Assembly (NCBI GenBank): GCA_003439945.1
Contig: QVRM01001100.1
Coordinates: 1-64,000 of the forward strand
Direction of reading: 5' to 3'
From: Dermanyssus gallinae
Taxonomy: Eukaryota; Arthropoda; Arachnida; Mesostigmata; Dermanyssidae
Length of the DNA stretch: 64,000 nt
Shown: one piece after another, positions 9,674 to 23,193 of the stretch
How positions within the stretch are numbered: the first letter of the stretch is position 1
Layout of the letters: every line of letters starts with the position of its first letter
Program-made: the position numbers and the translations under genes
The notes under the pieces: generated by a model
What the model saw: only the letters and a program-made list of their open reading frames with translations
What the model was told of the DNA's origin: nothing
Databases searched by the model: none

Positions 9674-11831
9674 TATCTATATATATATATACTCCTTGTT
9701 GCCGAATTTCATACATAAATATAGTATTCAACTATAAATAACAACAGTTCGTCTGTAGAAAAACAACAAAAGCTATCATTTTTATTTTTGGATACCTGTA
9801 AATGAGAGTTATGTAATAACAGTGTTCGATGTTACGGTCATGTTGTAGTCTATGCTGGTGATGTAAGCTGCTGTGTTTGCGGCAGAAATCAGTGTCTGGC
9901 ACACTTTGGGTCTCTTTAGTTGTTCTGAGGGCTGCGCACGAGGTATTGATAACCATTCCTGGCTACTAATCGACATCCCTGACCCTGAGTTGGTGATTCG
10001 GTTAACCGAACGCGTGTATATGTAAGCATGCACAGGAGTACGTGTGCTCGAGTGTGAGACGTTAATGCAGGTCGTTTCTCGGGGTCGTCGCCGATGGCTG
10101 AGTTCTGGGCAGTGACTAGATTGGATGAAACAGCGGAATGGCGGTATGGCCAAACTATTGTTGCTGAGTGTTGCATTTGCGTCAATAGCGCATAACAAAA
10201 GTTTTGATATGCGCCGAAATTGACTTCTTAGGTGAAATTTTGCTTGCGCCATGACTGGATACGTTCTGGCCTAATTTATCCCCCCCCCCCCAACAAAAAA
10301 AACAGGGTGTTGTCTATATTGGTATTTGAATTGTCATTAGTTGTCGTTGTAACACGATGGTAGCACTTTCCTTCGTCTCTTTGTAGTGAAGTGAAGTGTT
10401 AAGCTCGTCCGTGCGAATTAGCACAGTAACGGAAATTAACGGTAGTGCTCAGATCGCTAAACACTAACAGAGGATTCAAAAAATATAACAGATGATTGTC
10501 CCTATCAACTCTGGATGAACCATACCATTGATCCGCCCTGATGGTGTGAATGGAATGCTCTGCCATGCAGACCACGCTCACACACGGCACAAGTGTCATC
10601 TGGGAAAACACGGAAGAATTCGCAGAGATGCAGAAAATGCTCGCCGTACTGAAGGGGAGATTGTTTCAACATGTTAATCCATCTCTTTAGTTAGTAAAGA
10701 CGCGCACGTACCCTTCTAATTAGCCGGTGCGGTCATCTTCTGTAAAGAATTAATTTTACAAGTGTTCTATAACCATGATTGGTTCAACACTATGGTCATA
10801 ATGGTCTTTCTTTACCGTAGTGTTGACTGAAAGGGTAACCATGATAATCACAACTGCGGTTAAATAGTAGCTGGTTGCAAAACCAGTTACGAAGTTGTTG
10901 TAGCATGCCAAAAGAAACTGGTTAATAATATCATCGTACGATGTCTCTGGTCCCTAACCATTCGAAAAAAAGAGTAACCGTTAACCTAGCTGTTTTGGAT
11001 TTTCCGGAATATTATTACTATGTTTTCTTGCTAATAATGGCGTGAAGATCCTCATTTCTTCAAGCAGGTACGCTTATGCACAATTTAGCTTGGCCAATCG
11101 AATCTAATAAAGTTCGCCCTTTCATTCACGATCTCTATAATCGAAAAGGAAAATGAACGCATAGAAGTTGTATGGCAGTATTACACACACACACATATAT
11201 ATATATATATCTATATATTTTGTAATAACAACAATACAGCTTTGCACGTGTCTCTTTCCTAGCTAATCCATAATTTTTCTGGTACGAGGTCGACATCGAC
11301 CGCAACATCATTTACTCGCGAGACATTGTAACAAGGTATAAAAAGTGTCTACAGCGCTGCACAAAAAATAGTTACAGTAACGCTAGTGAAGGGAATTGGC
11401 ACATTTTCTAAAAAGCACGACCACGACCTTTTTGGGCGATCTATCGGCCTGGTCTTTGTTGCAAGCATTTGTTCGTTTCGTCGTCGTTAATTTGATGCGA
11501 TTTTTTGGTTTAATTAACAAGACTTTATGTAAAGATTGCTCGTATGGCACATTTTCTGCTCTTGCATCCGCAGTACAGTGTGAGAATCAATACCCGAGTG
11601 GTGTCAAGCTGCCTATTAGGGCTGGTGAAGTATGCAGATGCTGTAAGTCTGCCGTATGTTCGTAGCCGTAACGTAACCGCTACAGTAACTGAGTCGCTTC
11701 TGACTCAGAAGCCCTACTTGGTCATAAGACGCATTGGTCGGCTGTATATTGCTACTGCGGTCCTCACCACAGTTCAGTTCCTTTAGCGGTTCATGGAACA
11801 TCTTTATATGTAATTATATGCACACATATCA

Positions 11832-11878
<47 letters not shown>

Positions 11879-12091
11879 GATAGAATGTCGGTGGAGCGAA
11901 AGCCCGCGCATATGTGGGCGAGCGGCAAACCAGTCCCTGCAAGCACTTAATTCAGTTGGAATGCCTGAGGAAGTGTGTTCATCAACAACGACATGTGTCC
12001 GCTCCGAAAAGTGTTAGCTCCTCTTTTCTTGTTTTGAACAAGTGACTTCTCATGAACGTTTTAATATCGTAGGTAGTTAATTATCTCGCGT

Positions 12092-12136
<45 letters not shown>

Positions 12137-12219
12137 CGAGCAGTTGTGCCTTATTCAGTGTAGAGCTGGGGACGATCTCGGGCACAATAACGCCGACCTC
12201 AAGTTCAAATCCTCCTGAT
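9674..12219. other. intergenic stretch downstream of gene A
   Basis: I see no supported gene. It contains a poly(C) run at 10281-10290, an (AC)n(TA)n tract at 11183-11219, (TA)n at 11836-11876 and (TC)n(TA)n at 12091-12137. The 147-codon minus frame ending at 9809 has no recognisable domain, and its composition does not argue for coding. Confidence 0.6.
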
Positions 12220-12291
12220 CTAATTTAAACGGCCCTTTAAGGCAAACAGCGCGTTGATTCCGTACAGTGCCGAGTTGAACAAACCGAACAC
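12220..12291 (-). CDS. MARVEL gene A, exon 4 (last coding exon)
   Basis: On the minus strand a pyrimidine-rich acceptor (GGTTTTCAG) is followed by 23 codons, VFGLFNSALYGINALFALKG.., and a TAG stop at 12220-12222. This is the fourth membrane helix of the MARVEL fold, with the family's typical small residues and a central polar position. It aligns position by position with gene B exon 4 (VFGILNAIIYAVDA..) but has a shorter tail. The upstream intron is phase 0. Confidence 0.8.
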   Translation of the reverse strand: MFGLFNSALYGINALFALKGRLN

Positions 12292-12354
12292 CTGAAAACC
12301 GATCAGAAACAGCCACCGAAACATGTGTGCAAGTGTGAAACTCAAATTTCATTC

Positions 12355-12386
<32 letters not shown>

Positions 12387-12855
12387 AAGCATGGTTATAA
12401 ACATACTTCAACTATATATATATATACAGAATTCGCGTAAGAGTAGATTTACTGGAAACGGACCTACAAAATATGGTAAGAGTTATTCGTATATATACAT
12501 ATGCATATATGATGCGATAAAGTGAACCAAAAAGCATACAAAAAAATATACTCTAATTAATCAAATTGTGCCTTTGTAACTTGCTGTATAGTGTCGGTAT
12601 TATGGCATATTAGCATTATATTCAGTAGCTAGCTTGACGAGATTTTTGCCTTCGCTCGCCAGAGTGAACTACCTAAACCTTACGGATTCAATAATCGCTT
12701 GTTTAGCAATAGTCAACGACCCCACCCATGAAGGAACAAGATAACGCACACATCAATTCTGCACAAGTCACCCAGACGAACCGAAAAAAAGTGTACTGAA
12801 AAATATAATCTGTAATATATTTTTGTTTAATGTATTTGATTTTAATGTTGCTTAC

Positions 12856-12960
12856 CCCGGCAGTTATAGCCACGCCGTCGTTACTGGAGCCGAGCTCGAC
12901 AAACACGGCCACAGAGCCTGCCAGGTAGAATATAAAGGCTAATATATGGTAGTTGATATA
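12856..12960 (-). CDS. MARVEL gene A, exon 3
   Basis: A 105-bp, 35-codon minus-strand exon with acceptor TTCGTTACAG and donor GTAAGC. It encodes the third membrane helix (YINYHILAFIFYLAGSVAVF) and the following extracellular loop ending in AITAG. Both flanking introns are phase 0. The gene B counterpart at 39234-39338 has the same length, the same splice phases and the same Tyr-x-Asn-Tyr start and Ala-Gly end. Confidence 0.85.
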
Positions 12961-13060
12961 CTGTAACGAACAAACAGATAACGAAGCCTCCATTAGCGTG
13001 TATTTCTAGCACGCTATACACTGATCTTGGTAAAGGGTGCACATATACACAGCACACACA

Positions 13061-13098
<38 letters not shown>

Positions 13099-13588
13099 TA
13101 TAGTTGTTTTTCAATAATAAAACGTATATCATAATGCACTATCACTTAATTGAGATATCTGTACTCTCAATTTTTCTCCTTGTTTTATCACGATCGACTA
13201 TAGTTCCCCAACCCAACATTCACTGTATCTAGATGAGAGCGCGTAAGAAAAGAATGTAAGAGAGGCCCGGCCAGCTCTGGATTAGTATCGGTTATCCATT
13301 ATAATCTGTATATGTACGTACGCATATATAGACCGCTATAAAATACTGTTGGTGGTGTGGCTATTGAAATTACATTCGGTAGTTGGCTTAAGGACACTCG
13401 TGCCTCTCGAATGTAAGGCTACGAGGCATTGCCACAAAGTTACCAGCTTTTCTACAGCGTGCCCCGCCTCCACAAGGGCTGCTAGCCCAATTTTAGGCTT
13501 TGTTATTCTTCTCCTTCTTCTTCTGATACCTAAGGTTCAATACAGACAGGCTAGATACTCAAAAAATCGTGAGGCACATAGGACGTAC

Positions 13589-13759
13589 GAAAAGCGTTGT
13601 AAGTAGCGTCATGCCTGACAGCGACGCGATACAGGACAACAGCATCAGGAACGTGATGACAAGGAAGCAGAAGGCCGTCATCTCGAGGAAGTTTCCGGCG
13701 TACGAAGTCCAGCCGCTCGATGTGCTCACCAGCATCAACAGAACGATAAAGCCAATGAG
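13589..13759 (-). CDS. MARVEL gene A, exon 2
   Basis: A 171-bp, 57-codon minus-strand exon with acceptor GCGATTTCAG and donor GTACGT. It encodes the rest of helix 1 (LIGFIVLLMLVS), the first loop (GWTSYAGNF), helix 2 (MTAFCFLVITFLMLLSCIA) and the short cytoplasmic turn ending in LLTTLF. The open frame reads on past the donor to a stop at about 13559, but the donor is favoured because gene B has the same exon length and a GTATGT donor at the same place. Confidence 0.85.
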
Positions 13760-14578
13760 CTGAAATCGCAACACGTGACATCACACGACAAGCAACGCAA
13801 AAAATCAGGTTTTCCAATGCAGATGTTGTATTGAAGATAATTCTCTGAATAGAGAAATGAATTTGTTTGCAATTCTTATACTTTGGCTTTAACGCTCAAC
13901 TACCCATTGTTAGAAGTCATTGCCGCCCCCATTTCCATTAGAATTTTTTTCGAGGTTGGACCGAGTTGGACTAGATCTTAAAGTTTGTTGAACGAATTCT
14001 GGGAGATCCTATATATATATATATATATGCTGGTGGTATAAAACCAGTTCTGACTGTAACTGAGTTTGCAGTTAAATATATATATATATATATTTTTTTT
14101 CATCTTGATTCTAGTTTTGCAGCAAGCCCACTTAATATCGACATCTAAATTAAAGGTTTAGATAACATAGATTATGGGTTACACTCAGTTTAGCTCTTCA
14201 ACTTTCTGGGGCGCCTCCAATAGCAGCGACGTAAAATTCAAAGCTTGAAACGATATTTGGCACACGAGATAGTCGTGTATTTGATTGGTATTCAAAATGC
14301 GTTCAGCTTACTTGGTGTAAATATTGGTGTAAAAAAGCTGTAATCACACGATGTTATCTAATATTTTTTATTCCGTTTGTGGTGATTATAATAAGTTATA
14401 TATACTATACATAAGGCCAGTTGTAGTAGTATCAACGAGGACAAATAATGAGTGACTATGATCCCGATATGGCTGCACCTGTGTCACTGGCACTGTGTCA
14501 TCAGTGCCAGTGTCGAGACGTCAGTGCCACGAAGCTAGGACGTGCACTGGTTACGTCAACACAAGATAAGACGAGATA

Positions 14579-14579
<1 letters not shown>

Positions 14580-14621
<42 letters not shown>
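14580..14621. repeat. (TA)n microsatellite
   Basis: About 21 TA units in intron 1 of gene A, next to AGATAAGACGAGATAAG. Confidence 0.95.
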
Positions 14622-14622
<1 letters not shown>

Positions 14623-15014
14623 CACGGTAAACGTAACAGTATAGCATATTCTAATGTTTGTAATCTGGTTGTATATATACTTTTTTTCAGAAAGTACATT
14701 AGTTTGCTCATAGTAGTACATCTCAGGACAAATTAGACGCTTTGCCTTGATCATCGAAACGGTCATTACTTTGAGACGACGTTTAAAATGTCTTCTATTG
14801 AGAACGGCATCGTTTGCAACGATTGCAGACCAATGATGCAATAACAACAACAACAAGCGATATAATAAAGAACAACCGAGGATATGTGAGTTCGCACACA
14901 GGTGCACCTTACCGCAAGCCTTAATTGAAATCTGTTGATAATAAATTGACACACACAGTACAACGAGGTCAATATACTAGACCACGGTCTTGGAACTTAA
15001 CCTGAGGTATATAC

Positions 15015-15212
15015 CGAGCAAGATGGCTTAGTGGCAAAGCCTTTGCCTTGCATTCGGGAGGACTGGGTTCGAGACCCAGACCGGCCACTCTTAAATTGGT
15101 TTGCATGGTTTCCAATTTAGACAAGGTAAATGCCGAAGTGGATTAAAATTAGCCATGTCACGAAAAACCCGTTCACGGGCAATTGCCTTACGGAAAATCA
15201 AAAAAAAAATAT
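15015..15212 (+). mobile_element. tRNA-derived SINE, family S1
   Basis: An RNA polymerase III internal promoter is visible: box A TGGCTTAGTGG (15024-15034) and box B GGTTCGAGACC (15066-15076), 31 bases apart. A non-tRNA body follows, ending in CGGAAAATC plus a 10-base A run. A genuine tRNA is unlikely because the flanks do not pair into a clean acceptor stem and the A tail marks a retroposed unit. An older relative may lie at 33305-33400. Confidence 0.75.
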
Positions 15213-16534
15213 ATCTTCATTGCACCGAGGGCCGGACATGTCAAGATATCTAGGGTTTCCCCAACAGTCCTTGTGGCCGCAGCATGGCCGCTGACTCTAA
15301 GCGGTGGTATGGCTTATTATCAAGTCAATATACTGGTCACACAAGCTACGTTACTCACGTATGCTTCCCACAGCCCACGCAATTCCTACCTACTAAATAC
15401 ACGGTATCTCTGCCACCAACAGTCATTACGTGCAGCAGCAGCAGCAGATTAGCGATGATAAGTGGTAGAAGGTTAACGGCAGTCAAGGCATCTTTGACGA
15501 GCAGCAATGGCGCACCCACGCAAGCCCACGGTTCAGTTATATTCAATTTCAGACCCCGCGCCATGTTTGCTCCAAGACTCTGTCGTTTGGCACAGGCCCC
15601 GTTGCCGCACAGAAGATATTCGTTTGGCTTTCACAGCTACATACGCCATCATGAGTGATGAACGAACATTTGTAGAGTTGTACAGTTGCGATCACGAGGA
15701 CGTCTTTCTAGTACGTAGTTTGAGCTTAATTGTGATGTGCATATTAAGATCATTTTGTGACGATTTTTGCGAGAGATCGAGTGCACAACATGTTGTGTTG
15801 TACATGACGGAGCATTCGTGTATATATAACACGTTGATTGACCCAACAGCCGCGTGTCAACAGCATAACTTAAAATGTACCCTAAGCGTACCAACGACAT
15901 GGCATATGGCATGTAACCAGACATGAACCAGATAATCTACGTTGTGTCTCTTAAACTCGAAGTGATTATATGCCAAAATTACTAACAGGGCCGATAATTC
16001 ACGAATAGACGTTTTGTTTCTAATTACCCCGAAAAGAGCCGAAGGTGGCGTGGTGCATTCTTGTGCCTCACCGTTGCACATTTGTTGTACACACATAGAA
16101 GGCGAGCACTGCCGAGTGTGCAAATGTATTGTAAATGAATAGTAAATCATCACAATTATATATATATATATATATATATATGCTAAAAGTGTGTCGGTTG
16201 AAAAAAATGACTTCACAAGTTATATTAGCACATTTTTCACCACGGTATTTAAACAGCCTTTATTCTTGTTGGTGTTTTACCTACAAGTCATCCTTTAAGC
16301 CCAAAAAAAGATGTATATTTGTTACAGCCCAGATTACATTTCACAGTACATGGTTTTGTGTTTCGTTGAATGTTGACGATTTTTCCTGTGATGTCAACTC
16401 GACAATTCGCATAAATGTAAAACCGAGCTTTAAATTATAGCCAAAATTATTTCTTCAGATGCATGGTTCACGTTTGAAGATCGTCCATCAAGTGAATTCC
16501 AGTTAGAGATAACAGCTACATTCGTCTCTTTTCT

Positions 16535-16615
16535 GAGTAGACTTTTTTTCGGGCTACCGTCAGCCAACATTTAACGTTGGGGATATCGGGAGTGCTTTCG
16601 CATTGCTTCGTAAGA
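16535..16615 (-). mobile_element. SINE family S2 tail fragment
   Basis: Read on the minus strand it runs ACGAAGCAATGCGAAAGCA ... AATGTTGGCTGACGGTAGCCCGAAA. It matches the 3' body of the S2 copies at 36575-36760 and 49957-50150. The tRNA-like head is missing. Confidence 0.65.
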
Positions 16616-18589
16616 CATATCAGATAGTTTCTGAAGCATCCGCTTCGTTTCTAACCAGTAGAATGAACTAATCTCTATAGATGTAAGGTATTTATAAGGT
16701 CCCTCGTCATTGCTTGTAGGGTGCCGTCCAATTTCGTCATAATTGATGCTTATTCACGACTTTGCATGGCGGACGATACTTCTGTCGTGGAGCGCAGAGC
16801 AGGTTCCCAGCAAAGGCTCACAGCAATGTTTGGAGTCCATAAAGGAATCCACGCAAGCCGCTGCCAAGATTTCCCATACCGTAAGACGGCTCACAGAACC
16901 TACACAAGCGTGAAATCAAACGTTATGCTTTTCTCTGTAGATGTGATGTATATACGCAAACTTTTGCGCAAAAGTTATTAGTCTGTGCATGTATTGGGAG
17001 CTTCCAGATTCTCGCCGTTCGCGCGTCAATCGTTTACCTTCAATAAGTGTTTGAAGGGGCATTCTATTAAAACCGCCGTATCATTTTTTTGAGGGGGTGA
17101 AAAATGCATCTACGCACACTCGCCGATGTTTTGGCGGATATTGTGAGACTAAACGCAGGAGAGAGAGTACATGACTCAATCTAATTCCAACTATCCACTA
17201 AAAACCACCCCCCAGAACCCCCTCCTGATTCGGAATTGTGATTCATTACTTCGAGAAAAGCCGCGGTATCTAGTGGAGTAGAGTGCACCTTTGCGTTTTG
17301 CCACACAGCTGCCATCAAGCCTACTACTGGATTCGATATCTAGACGACCGCGACAGACATAGTCGCGGTGCATAATAATTCCTCTGGTTGCACAGGAAAT
17401 ATTATGTAGGTTAGGGTCAATTCCTATTGCTGTTACCAGTTTACTATTTAGTAGTTAGAATCGAAGACAGAGCGAGCCAAGTGCACGCTAGATAAACGCA
17501 CAACAGGAAAAAAAACGACCAGACCCCAGAAACCCAAAAAGGGAAATCAATAGAATGCTGAAGAAGATGAAGAACCCCCCAACATTCTCGGTTGCCCGAA
17601 TTCTCTGCGCTGGTCATTCGATCGCACCGGTTTAATGCGGCTCAAGAAGCGATGCACCAGAAGGTTGCATGCAAACCGCCTATGCTTTGATAGATTGAAT
17701 AGTTCGGCACAGAAAGCGTTGCAGCCGACGGAGCAGCAATATATGTGGCAATAACACAAGTAAAACACAGCACCGACGACCACAACAATATTAACTACAA
17801 CAATAACCGCAATAACGTATAGTTGTTGGCAACGATAGCTTAGTTGTCGCCGCGTTACAATACTGGCGCGTTCGAGCAGTGGCCACGATTTGACCTCGAT
17901 CGAAACGTACGATTCGTAATTAGCTAGTTATGTGAGTGAATCTGTTGCGCTGCTATCACGCCGTGTGTAACTAACTGTGTGCGGATACAGCTGGATCGGT
18001 CTTGATACCAATCGGTCTTGATCGATCCTGATACCAATATCAAGCATCGTAGCACTTAAAATATGACTACTAGTTGTAAAGTAGTAGTTGTATCTTAATT
18101 ACTCTCCTTGATAGGCCTTAATTTTATCAGGAATAGTACTTAAAATAAAACACACACTACTACTACTACTACTACTACGACCACTCGTACTATTTTAGAG
18201 TATCCTTAAAGCGTTACAAATAATGCTAATTCTCAGTTGTTTTGTATTTGTGGTGCTATTTACTTATTCACTGCTGCTGGCGTACATACGGCTGGATACA
18301 TTTCCAAATATGGAAAGGCAGCACTTGTGTTGCGTTCTGGATACGGTGAATCTAAATTGCAGAACGGCGCTCTTCAAGCCGGTTCATATGACCTTCATAC
18401 GCCACGTATGCAGAGAAGATACTATTTTCTCGAAGGCTCTACAATACCCCACGGTGGTATCTAAGTGAACACCATGGTGCTAGCACGTTTGGGCCACGAT
18501 TGTACAATCCGCATTTCTTAACCTTCTGCCGCTTATAACAGAAGATAGAACAGCACTCGAGACACTGCTGCGCTATCGGACGTTGGTGC

Positions 18590-18634
<45 letters not shown>
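18590..18634. repeat. (TA)n microsatellite
   Basis: About 21 TA units in intron 1 of gene A. Further TA runs of 20-45 bases are at 11836-11876, 12114-12137, 12355-12381, 13062-13097, 16157-16182, 18940-18966, 19153-19182, 39638-39687, 47471-47497 and 48243-48273. Confidence 0.95.
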
Positions 18635-18636
<2 letters not shown>

Positions 18637-18939
18637 GAAGCTAGCATCTTTTTTAAGCACTTTTTGTGGGAGAAAAATAAAGCGAAATTCGTTCCAGTAC
18701 GTGGGAGCCACTACTAAGCCAATTGACCACAGGTTCGCCTCCATATAATAGTCCCTCGCATAGTATTTAAGAGCGTGGCTCATAACAAAAATGTGCGCAT
18801 TTTATTTACGTAAACGTAGATTCGTTTCAATGTATAATCTATTATCACTATTAAAATACAGATGCATTTATAATATGGCTAGCATTATATAGGAAGCATC
18901 AAAATGGCTCGTGCAGCCCTAACGTATATGAAACGAAGG

Positions 18940-18970
<31 letters not shown>

Positions 18971-19151
18971 TGGCGTCGAAATCAGATAAATGTATTTGCA
19001 AACTTCTAGAATGGCAATACGCCTGTATAATAATATCGCTATATATTCTTCATCCAGAACTGTGTCCTTCTGTTTATATATATATATATATATTTAAGGC
19101 AAGCACTGCCGAGTGTGCAAGCGTATTGTAAATGATTAATAAATCATCACA

Positions 19152-19182
<31 letters not shown>

Positions 19183-19345
19183 TTATGCATTCTCATGTTT
19201 ATATGGAAAAAGATAAACATAACGATTGTGTGTGTGGAGGAGGGATATAAAAGAGTAGAAAATGCAGATTTTTTTTCACTACTAATACATATATATATAC
19301 ATTTGTGGGATGGCACAGTAGCCACCCAGAACGAGAAGTACGTAC

Positions 19346-19468
19346 GATTTGAACAATTTTGAGCCACGCATTGACCGTCCGCAGGTAGCCTGTGTTGAGG
19401 CTCAACATTCCATTCGATGTGGTTCCGGTCACGGTCGTCGTGGTCGTGACCTGGGCGCGGGTCTGCAT
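19346..19468 (-). CDS. MARVEL gene A, exon 1 (start codon); four-TM MARVEL-domain protein
   Basis: Starts at an ATG with A at -3 and runs 41 codons to a GTACGT donor. The Thr-rich cytoplasmic N-terminus followed by LNTGYLRT and WLKIVQI is the usual opening of arthropod CKLF-like/MARVEL proteins. Joined with exons 2-4 (all phase 0) it gives 156 residues, the normal size for the CMTM/MAL group: short N-terminus, four helices, short C-terminus. Such proteins sit in plasma or vesicle membranes and act in membrane apposition, trafficking or receptor stabilisation; which role applies here cannot be told. Intron 1 is about 5.6 kb and holds SINEs and (TA)n runs. The upstream 5 kb is packed with trinucleotide repeats. 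The exon chain is inferred from phase, order, homology to gene B and family topology. Confidence 0.78.
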
Positions 19469-21481
19469 GGTTGCCGTTGTTGGTGGTACGTTTATGCGGG
19501 AGACACTTCAGCTGACTTCTGCTGCTGCTGCTGCTGGAAACTGCGAAGCTTCCGTGAAAAAAGACGGTTTAAGTTTCCAAGCGGTATCAAGTGAGCAAAC
19601 GGTGAAAGATAACGAACGCCACCTCGTCACTTCGCAGAGGTGTCTACAACACACGTGTTGTTGTTGTTGTTGTTGTCGTCGTTGTCGTTGGAGATGGTGC
19701 TGTAACTAAATCCAGGGTAATAACTGACGACCGCTGGCCAGGCCACCCGATCAGAGATGTTCTAGGTAACGTCGAGGACACGCCCGGATATCCCTCATCT
19801 CATCCACGATCGCCCTACTTCATAGCGGACACTCTCGAATACACCCTTCAATGGCAAGTTATCCAGCAGCGTAAAATCACACAGACACGCTCACACACTA
19901 GCCCGACAATGGTTCTTGTACGACGACGACCCACAACGGTTCTTGTACGACCGCCGACCGAAAACCCGGCAGAATGAAGTCACTTCTGCCAGCACCTGCC
20001 AGATGGGGGACAACGATGGATGATGGACTATCTATATGGCGGTACGTGACTGTTGCAGATGGCCCTTCTTGCTGTTGCTGCTGCTGCAGCTGTTGGTATG
20101 GTCTTGTTGTGATTGTTGTTGTAGTCTTTGTTGTTAATGATGTTGGTGTTGCTCTTATTGTTAATGAGGCTGCTACTGTTGTTGTTGTTGTTGCTGTTGT
20201 TGTTCTTGTTGTCGATATCCTCGTAGTTGTCAATGAACGGCTGATATTGCCGTTGTCGTCAGCGCCGATATTGCTGTGGCGTGTGTTCTCTTGCTGTTAA
20301 TCCCACAGCCAATCATGTTACGTGTGACTGCTGTTGCCGTCGTTGTTGTTGTTGCTGTTGTTGTAGTTGTTGTTGTTGTTGCTGTTGTTGTTGTGTTGGT
20401 GTTGTTGTTGTTGCTGTTGTTGTTGCTACAGCTTCTGTTCGTGGCGTTGGCTTTTTGTGCGTTTTCAACACCGCGCGACCGGGATTGTGTGGCTAGCCCA
20501 CGGTGATCTGATCAGAGAGATGTTGTTGCTACGGCTGTCGAGCGGAGAAGAACGTCTCTTTGGGGCCGCGCAAGCTTCGGGCCCTCATACCACGGTGTAT
20601 CTCGGTCGCCATTGATCAGTCTCGGCGTGTAGAATACTTTGGGTGGTTGGTGAGTAGTACTGGGCAAAGGCTGCTGTCGCATTTCCTGTTGTTGTTGTTG
20701 TTGTCGTTGTTGTTGTTGTTGCTGTCCGCTGTTGTTGTTGTTGCTGTTGTTGTGGCTGCCTTTGCAGTTGTTGTTGTTATTGTTGCTGCATCTGCTGTTG
20801 TTGTTGTTGTGGCTGCCTTTGCTGTTGTTGTTGTTGTTGCTGCTGTTACGGTTGTTGGTCATAACTCCGGTAGACAGAGCACTTCGGCCAGGATAAGGCC
20901 GAGAAGGTGCAGGAGGCCGGGCTGCCCAGCCGGTGGTGACCTCGACAAACACACGAAGGTTGTCTTAAATCGTTGTGTCGAATCGTCCTCGCCGAGAGTC
21001 GCCAACGCGTCGAATTCGTCGTCGGGTTTCGACGCTCGCTTCCCTCTCTGCTGCAGCAGCAGCAGCAGCTGCAGCGGTAACAGCGACAACAGCATCATGC
21101 AATGCGCAGATCGACCCTCACGTACACTACGGACAGACAGAAACAGAGAAAGAGACAGACAGACAGACAGATATACAGACACACGCTGGATGGTAGAGAG
21201 AGATGGTAGCGAGACGTTCAGTTCTGCCAGTAGTCACCATGAGTTAGGAGGCCGTGCTAATCGCGCCAGTGTCAGTGGAAACACACAGAGCATGCTCTGA
21301 ATGAACGAATGAAGAAGACGCTCTTTTTAACGTACAGTACCTGTAGTATAGCTGAACTAGCCAGTATTAGCAGTCAGTGAGCAAATAACAGAGCAAAGAA
21401 GCGGAAATAAAACGACCATTTCCGTGGAAGCATGCTAACTATGTGACACGTCCGCCTGTGTCACGTTCAATTCAAGGTTTA

Positions 21482-21532
<51 letters not shown>

Positions 21533-22468
21533 ATATATATAAAGACATATAACAATTTATGGCACACGCGGTAGTAAAAGTCACAGTAAGAACTGTATCC
21601 GTGGTATAGCAAAAGAGTCCAAATAATAAAACGACGTAGTAGTTAATAGTCGTTGCAGCGGTACGGGAAGGGACATGAATGAACAGAAAGAAACGCTTTA
21701 AGATGGCCTCGAGAGACGAGCAGCCAAGTGTAGTATTAGTAGAAGGAAAGAAATCGATCACAGCATTTGTGCAGCTCGATCCTCTAAAGACGTCGAAGAT
21801 TGGTTAACACCAAATCATCAACTCTCGTAGTGATCGAGCCACCGACCAAACAAACGAATGAGCCAATGAGTGGTGAGCAAGGCTGGACATTGTGCGTTGG
21901 CCACCATTACCATCCTGACACCACCGCATAACAACAACCCTCGCTACCACCGGTATGGTAATCATCATCATCATCAACATCATGATCATCAGCATCGTCC
22001 ACCCATATGAAGTAACATCGCTGGCCTCACCATTCATCACCATCATCATCAACAATATGATTGACTTCACCATTCATCATCATCGTCATCATCAACGACA
22101 ACAACATTGACTGCTTCTTCATCATCATCATCATCATCATCAACAATATGATTGGCTTCACCATTCCTCATCATCATCAACAACAACATCATTGGCTTCA
22201 CCATTCCTCATCATCATCAACAACATTATTGGTTGCTTCTTCATCATCATCAACAACATCATTGGCTTTACCATTCATCATGATCATTATCAACAACATC
22301 ATTGACTGCTTCTTCATCATCATCATCATCAACAGGCTGCTTCACCATTATCATCATCAGCATAGACATCAACATTACCACCATCAACACCATTGGCTTT
22401 ATCGTTAGTATCAGCAGCAGCAGCAGTATCAGCAGCAGCAGTTGCCATAGTCGCCATAGTTGTCGCCA

Positions 22469-22523
<55 letters not shown>

Positions 22524-23136
22524 TCTTGTCCTCGTAGTATTTACAGCAGACATAGCAAGCAGACCCCGTGGGTGGTAGATTTGGGCTGGTCCGGTTTGGG
22601 CGTCCAACCACCACCGGGGCTTGTCTCGCTCTTCTCTCGTCCCAACTGACGCGCTGAACCACCACAGCAGTAGCAGAGGCAACTGCAGCAGCAGCAGCAG
22701 CGGTAACGCGTTGAAACACCACCCCCCGCCTCACTAGCAGCAACACCAGCAGCAGCAGCAGCAGCAGCAATAGTAACGCCGCGCTGCCCCAGTCGCGCAA
22801 GCAGCAGGTCAACAACTAACCGTCACCACCAGCACCACCAATCACACAATCACCACCGCTACCACAACCGGCACCACCACCACCGGCAGAAGCAACACAA
22901 GCAGTAAGTAACTCGGTTGCACCGAAAGAAGCGGTGACAGCTTGGTTAAGACTCTTTTGCTGTACCGAACACTCGACACGGGCTCGATCATCATGGATGC
23001 CCGGCCGGGTTATACAGCAAATGGCGCCGCTGCTGGCAGGGCTTCATGGTACGCCAGGACTTTAGACCATCAGTTACGCGAGCCGAGAGTAAGTGGTGGT
23101 GGTTGTGGTTGTTGTTGTTGCTGCTGCTGCTGCTGC

Positions 23137-23193
<57 letters not shown>

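Larger units (their letters stand above)
13760..19345 (-). other. intron 1 of MARVEL gene A
   Basis: 5.6 kb without supported exons. Contents: (TA)n at 14580-14621, 16157-16182, 18590-18634, 18940-18966 and 19153-19182, a tRNA-derived SINE (15015-15212), a SINE tail in reverse (16535-16615), and an (ACT)n tract at about 18152-18178. The plus and minus frames in it show no domain. Confidence 0.6.

Noticed and set aside
9809..10252. 147-codon minus frame
   Set aside because: No recognisable domain, biased composition, and no splice or start context that stands out.
15024..15095. Functional tRNA gene
   Set aside because: Box A and box B are good, but the ends do not pair into an acceptor stem and an A tail follows; it is better explained as a SINE.
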